Shown here piece by piece: positions 63,621-64,000 of a stretch of 64,000 nucleotides of DNA. Each line of letters begins with the position of its first letter. Position 1 is the first letter of the stretch. The stretch spans positions 310,001-374,000 of the forward strand of contig CAWBSY010000001.1 of NCBI GenBank assembly GCA_963791575.1, written 5' to 3'. A program made the position numbers and the translations under genes. The DNA is from JAOAPG01 sp963791575. GTDB taxonomy: Bacteria > Acidobacteriota > Terriglobia > Terriglobales > Acidobacteriaceae. The notes below the pieces were generated by a model that worked only from the letters and a program-made list of their open reading frames with translations, was not told the origin of the DNA and did no database searches.

Positions 63621-64000
63621 TTAACCAGTCGGCGTGCCGCGCTTAATTTCATCGCTTAGAACGATGGCTTCCGCGATTTCTTTCATGCTTTTGCGCTTCT
63701 GTCGGCTTTGCCGCTGCAATGCCAAATAGGCTTGCTCCTCATTTACGCCGAGTTCGCGTTGCAAAATCCCTTTAGCTCGCTCCACCAGTTTGCGAGTTTT
63801 TAATTGGTCGGAAAGATGGAGGTTTTCGCCTTCCAGACGTGCCAACTCAATCTCCGCGCCCACCAGGAAGCCGATAGTAGACATGAGTTGAATCTGTCTG
63901 CGGCTGTAAACATGCTGTTGCCGATTTTGTACGTTGAGAACACCTACTACCCGTCCGCCGGATAACAACGGCACCGACAGGAATGCCTCGAAAGTATCTT
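63621..64000 (-). CDS. GAF-ANTAR antiterminator protein, 5' end outside the window
   Basis: The minus-strand frame is open to the window edge and continues past it, so only the last about 126 residues are seen. It begins TFEAFLSVPLLSGGRVVGVLNVQNRQQHVY, the end of a GAF domain, then LARLEGENLHLSDQLKTRKLVERAKGIL and NEEQAYLALQRQSRQKRKSMKEIAEAIVLSDE, a typical ANTAR RNA-binding domain. ANTAR proteins suppress transcription termination at dual hexaloop RNA sites. The input signal sensed by the GAF domain is unknown. A GTG at 63974 is an internal codon, not the start. Confidence 0.85.
   Translation of the reverse strand, partial: DTFEAFLSVPLLSGGRVVGVLNVQNRQQHVYSRRQIQLMSTIGFLVGAEIELARLEGENLHLSDQLKTRKLVERAKGILQRELGVNEEQAYLALQRQSRQKRKSMKEIAEAIVLSDEIKRGTPTG

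Noticed and set aside
1..64000. CRISPR arrays, rRNA, tRNA, prophage or intact insertion sequences
   Set aside because: Intergenic gaps were scanned by eye for regular repeats, cloverleaf-like TTCGAATC words and transposase motifs; none were convincing.

Overview
The window looks like chromosomal DNA from a Gram-negative soil bacterium, most likely an acidobacterium of the Terriglobia/Koribacter type. This is inferred from gene content. There is a complete-looking early lipid A set (lpxC, fabZ, lpxA, lpxI), TonB and signal-peptide-rich secreted enzymes, a bacterial G1 (eqolisin) peptidase, an M13 peptidase, a CheY-DUF4388 regulator and short structured repeats after genes. No rRNA, tRNA, CRISPR array, prophage or intact insertion sequence was found.

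Layout. 0-2.7 kb: an overlapping plus-strand group of moaC, a CheY-DUF4388 regulator and mogA, then a DedA-like membrane protein. 2.8-9.4 kb: membrane and secreted proteins, a lipid kinase and a MIP18/SufT-like Fe-S factor. 9.4-15.1 kb: a P1 peptidase, a methyltransferase, and a 57-residue zinc-ribbon protein joined to two APC permeases. 15.2-22.6 kb: a secreted G1 peptidase, then a glycine-cleavage-T-like gene, two tandem PYROXD2/CrtI-like flavoproteins and purU. The T-like gene and the two flavoproteins are riddled with frameshifts. After purU lies a strong candidate small-RNA locus with an operator-like palindrome. 22.6-31.6 kb: an unrecognised 511-residue gene and a long minus-strand run (miaA, GH3 glycosidase, lipoprotein, zinc-ribbon membrane protein, pyrR, pyrB, pyrC). 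31.7-36.9 kb: a winged-helix membrane regulator, a DUF4097 protein, an M13 peptidase and a TonB-like gene behind a Fur box. 36.9-41.3 kb: minus-strand fabZ-lpxA and lpxI-dinB-gfo. 41.4-46.4 kb: an M20 peptidase, a tatA-ccdA-resA-dsbD(N) thiol-redox group behind a good promoter and a palindromic leader, then gltX. 46.6-64 kb: a large GAF/GGDEF/HD-GYP protein, an SDR, lpxC, folK, HU, an amidohydrolase, RidA, rsmD, an M50 protease, a small protein behind a sigma-54-type promoter, Mn-type sodA, a flavin amine oxidase, a DksA-like protein, a CYTH protein and a truncated GAF-ANTAR regulator at the right edge.

Reading-frame quality is a window-wide theme. By hand I count roughly two dozen single-base frame breaks, most of them apparent one-base insertions. 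They are densest at 16.5-21.3 kb but also fall in gltX, tonB, an APC permease, an amidohydrolase and at the start of lpxC. Protein motifs stay conserved on both sides of each break, so sequencing or assembly error is at least as likely as gene decay. The most interesting non-gene signals are the promoter/palindrome/terminator unit at 22.3-22.4 kb, the leader of the tatA operon, the sigma-54 site at 59.6 kb, the Fur box at 36.85 kb and two families of hairpin repeats.
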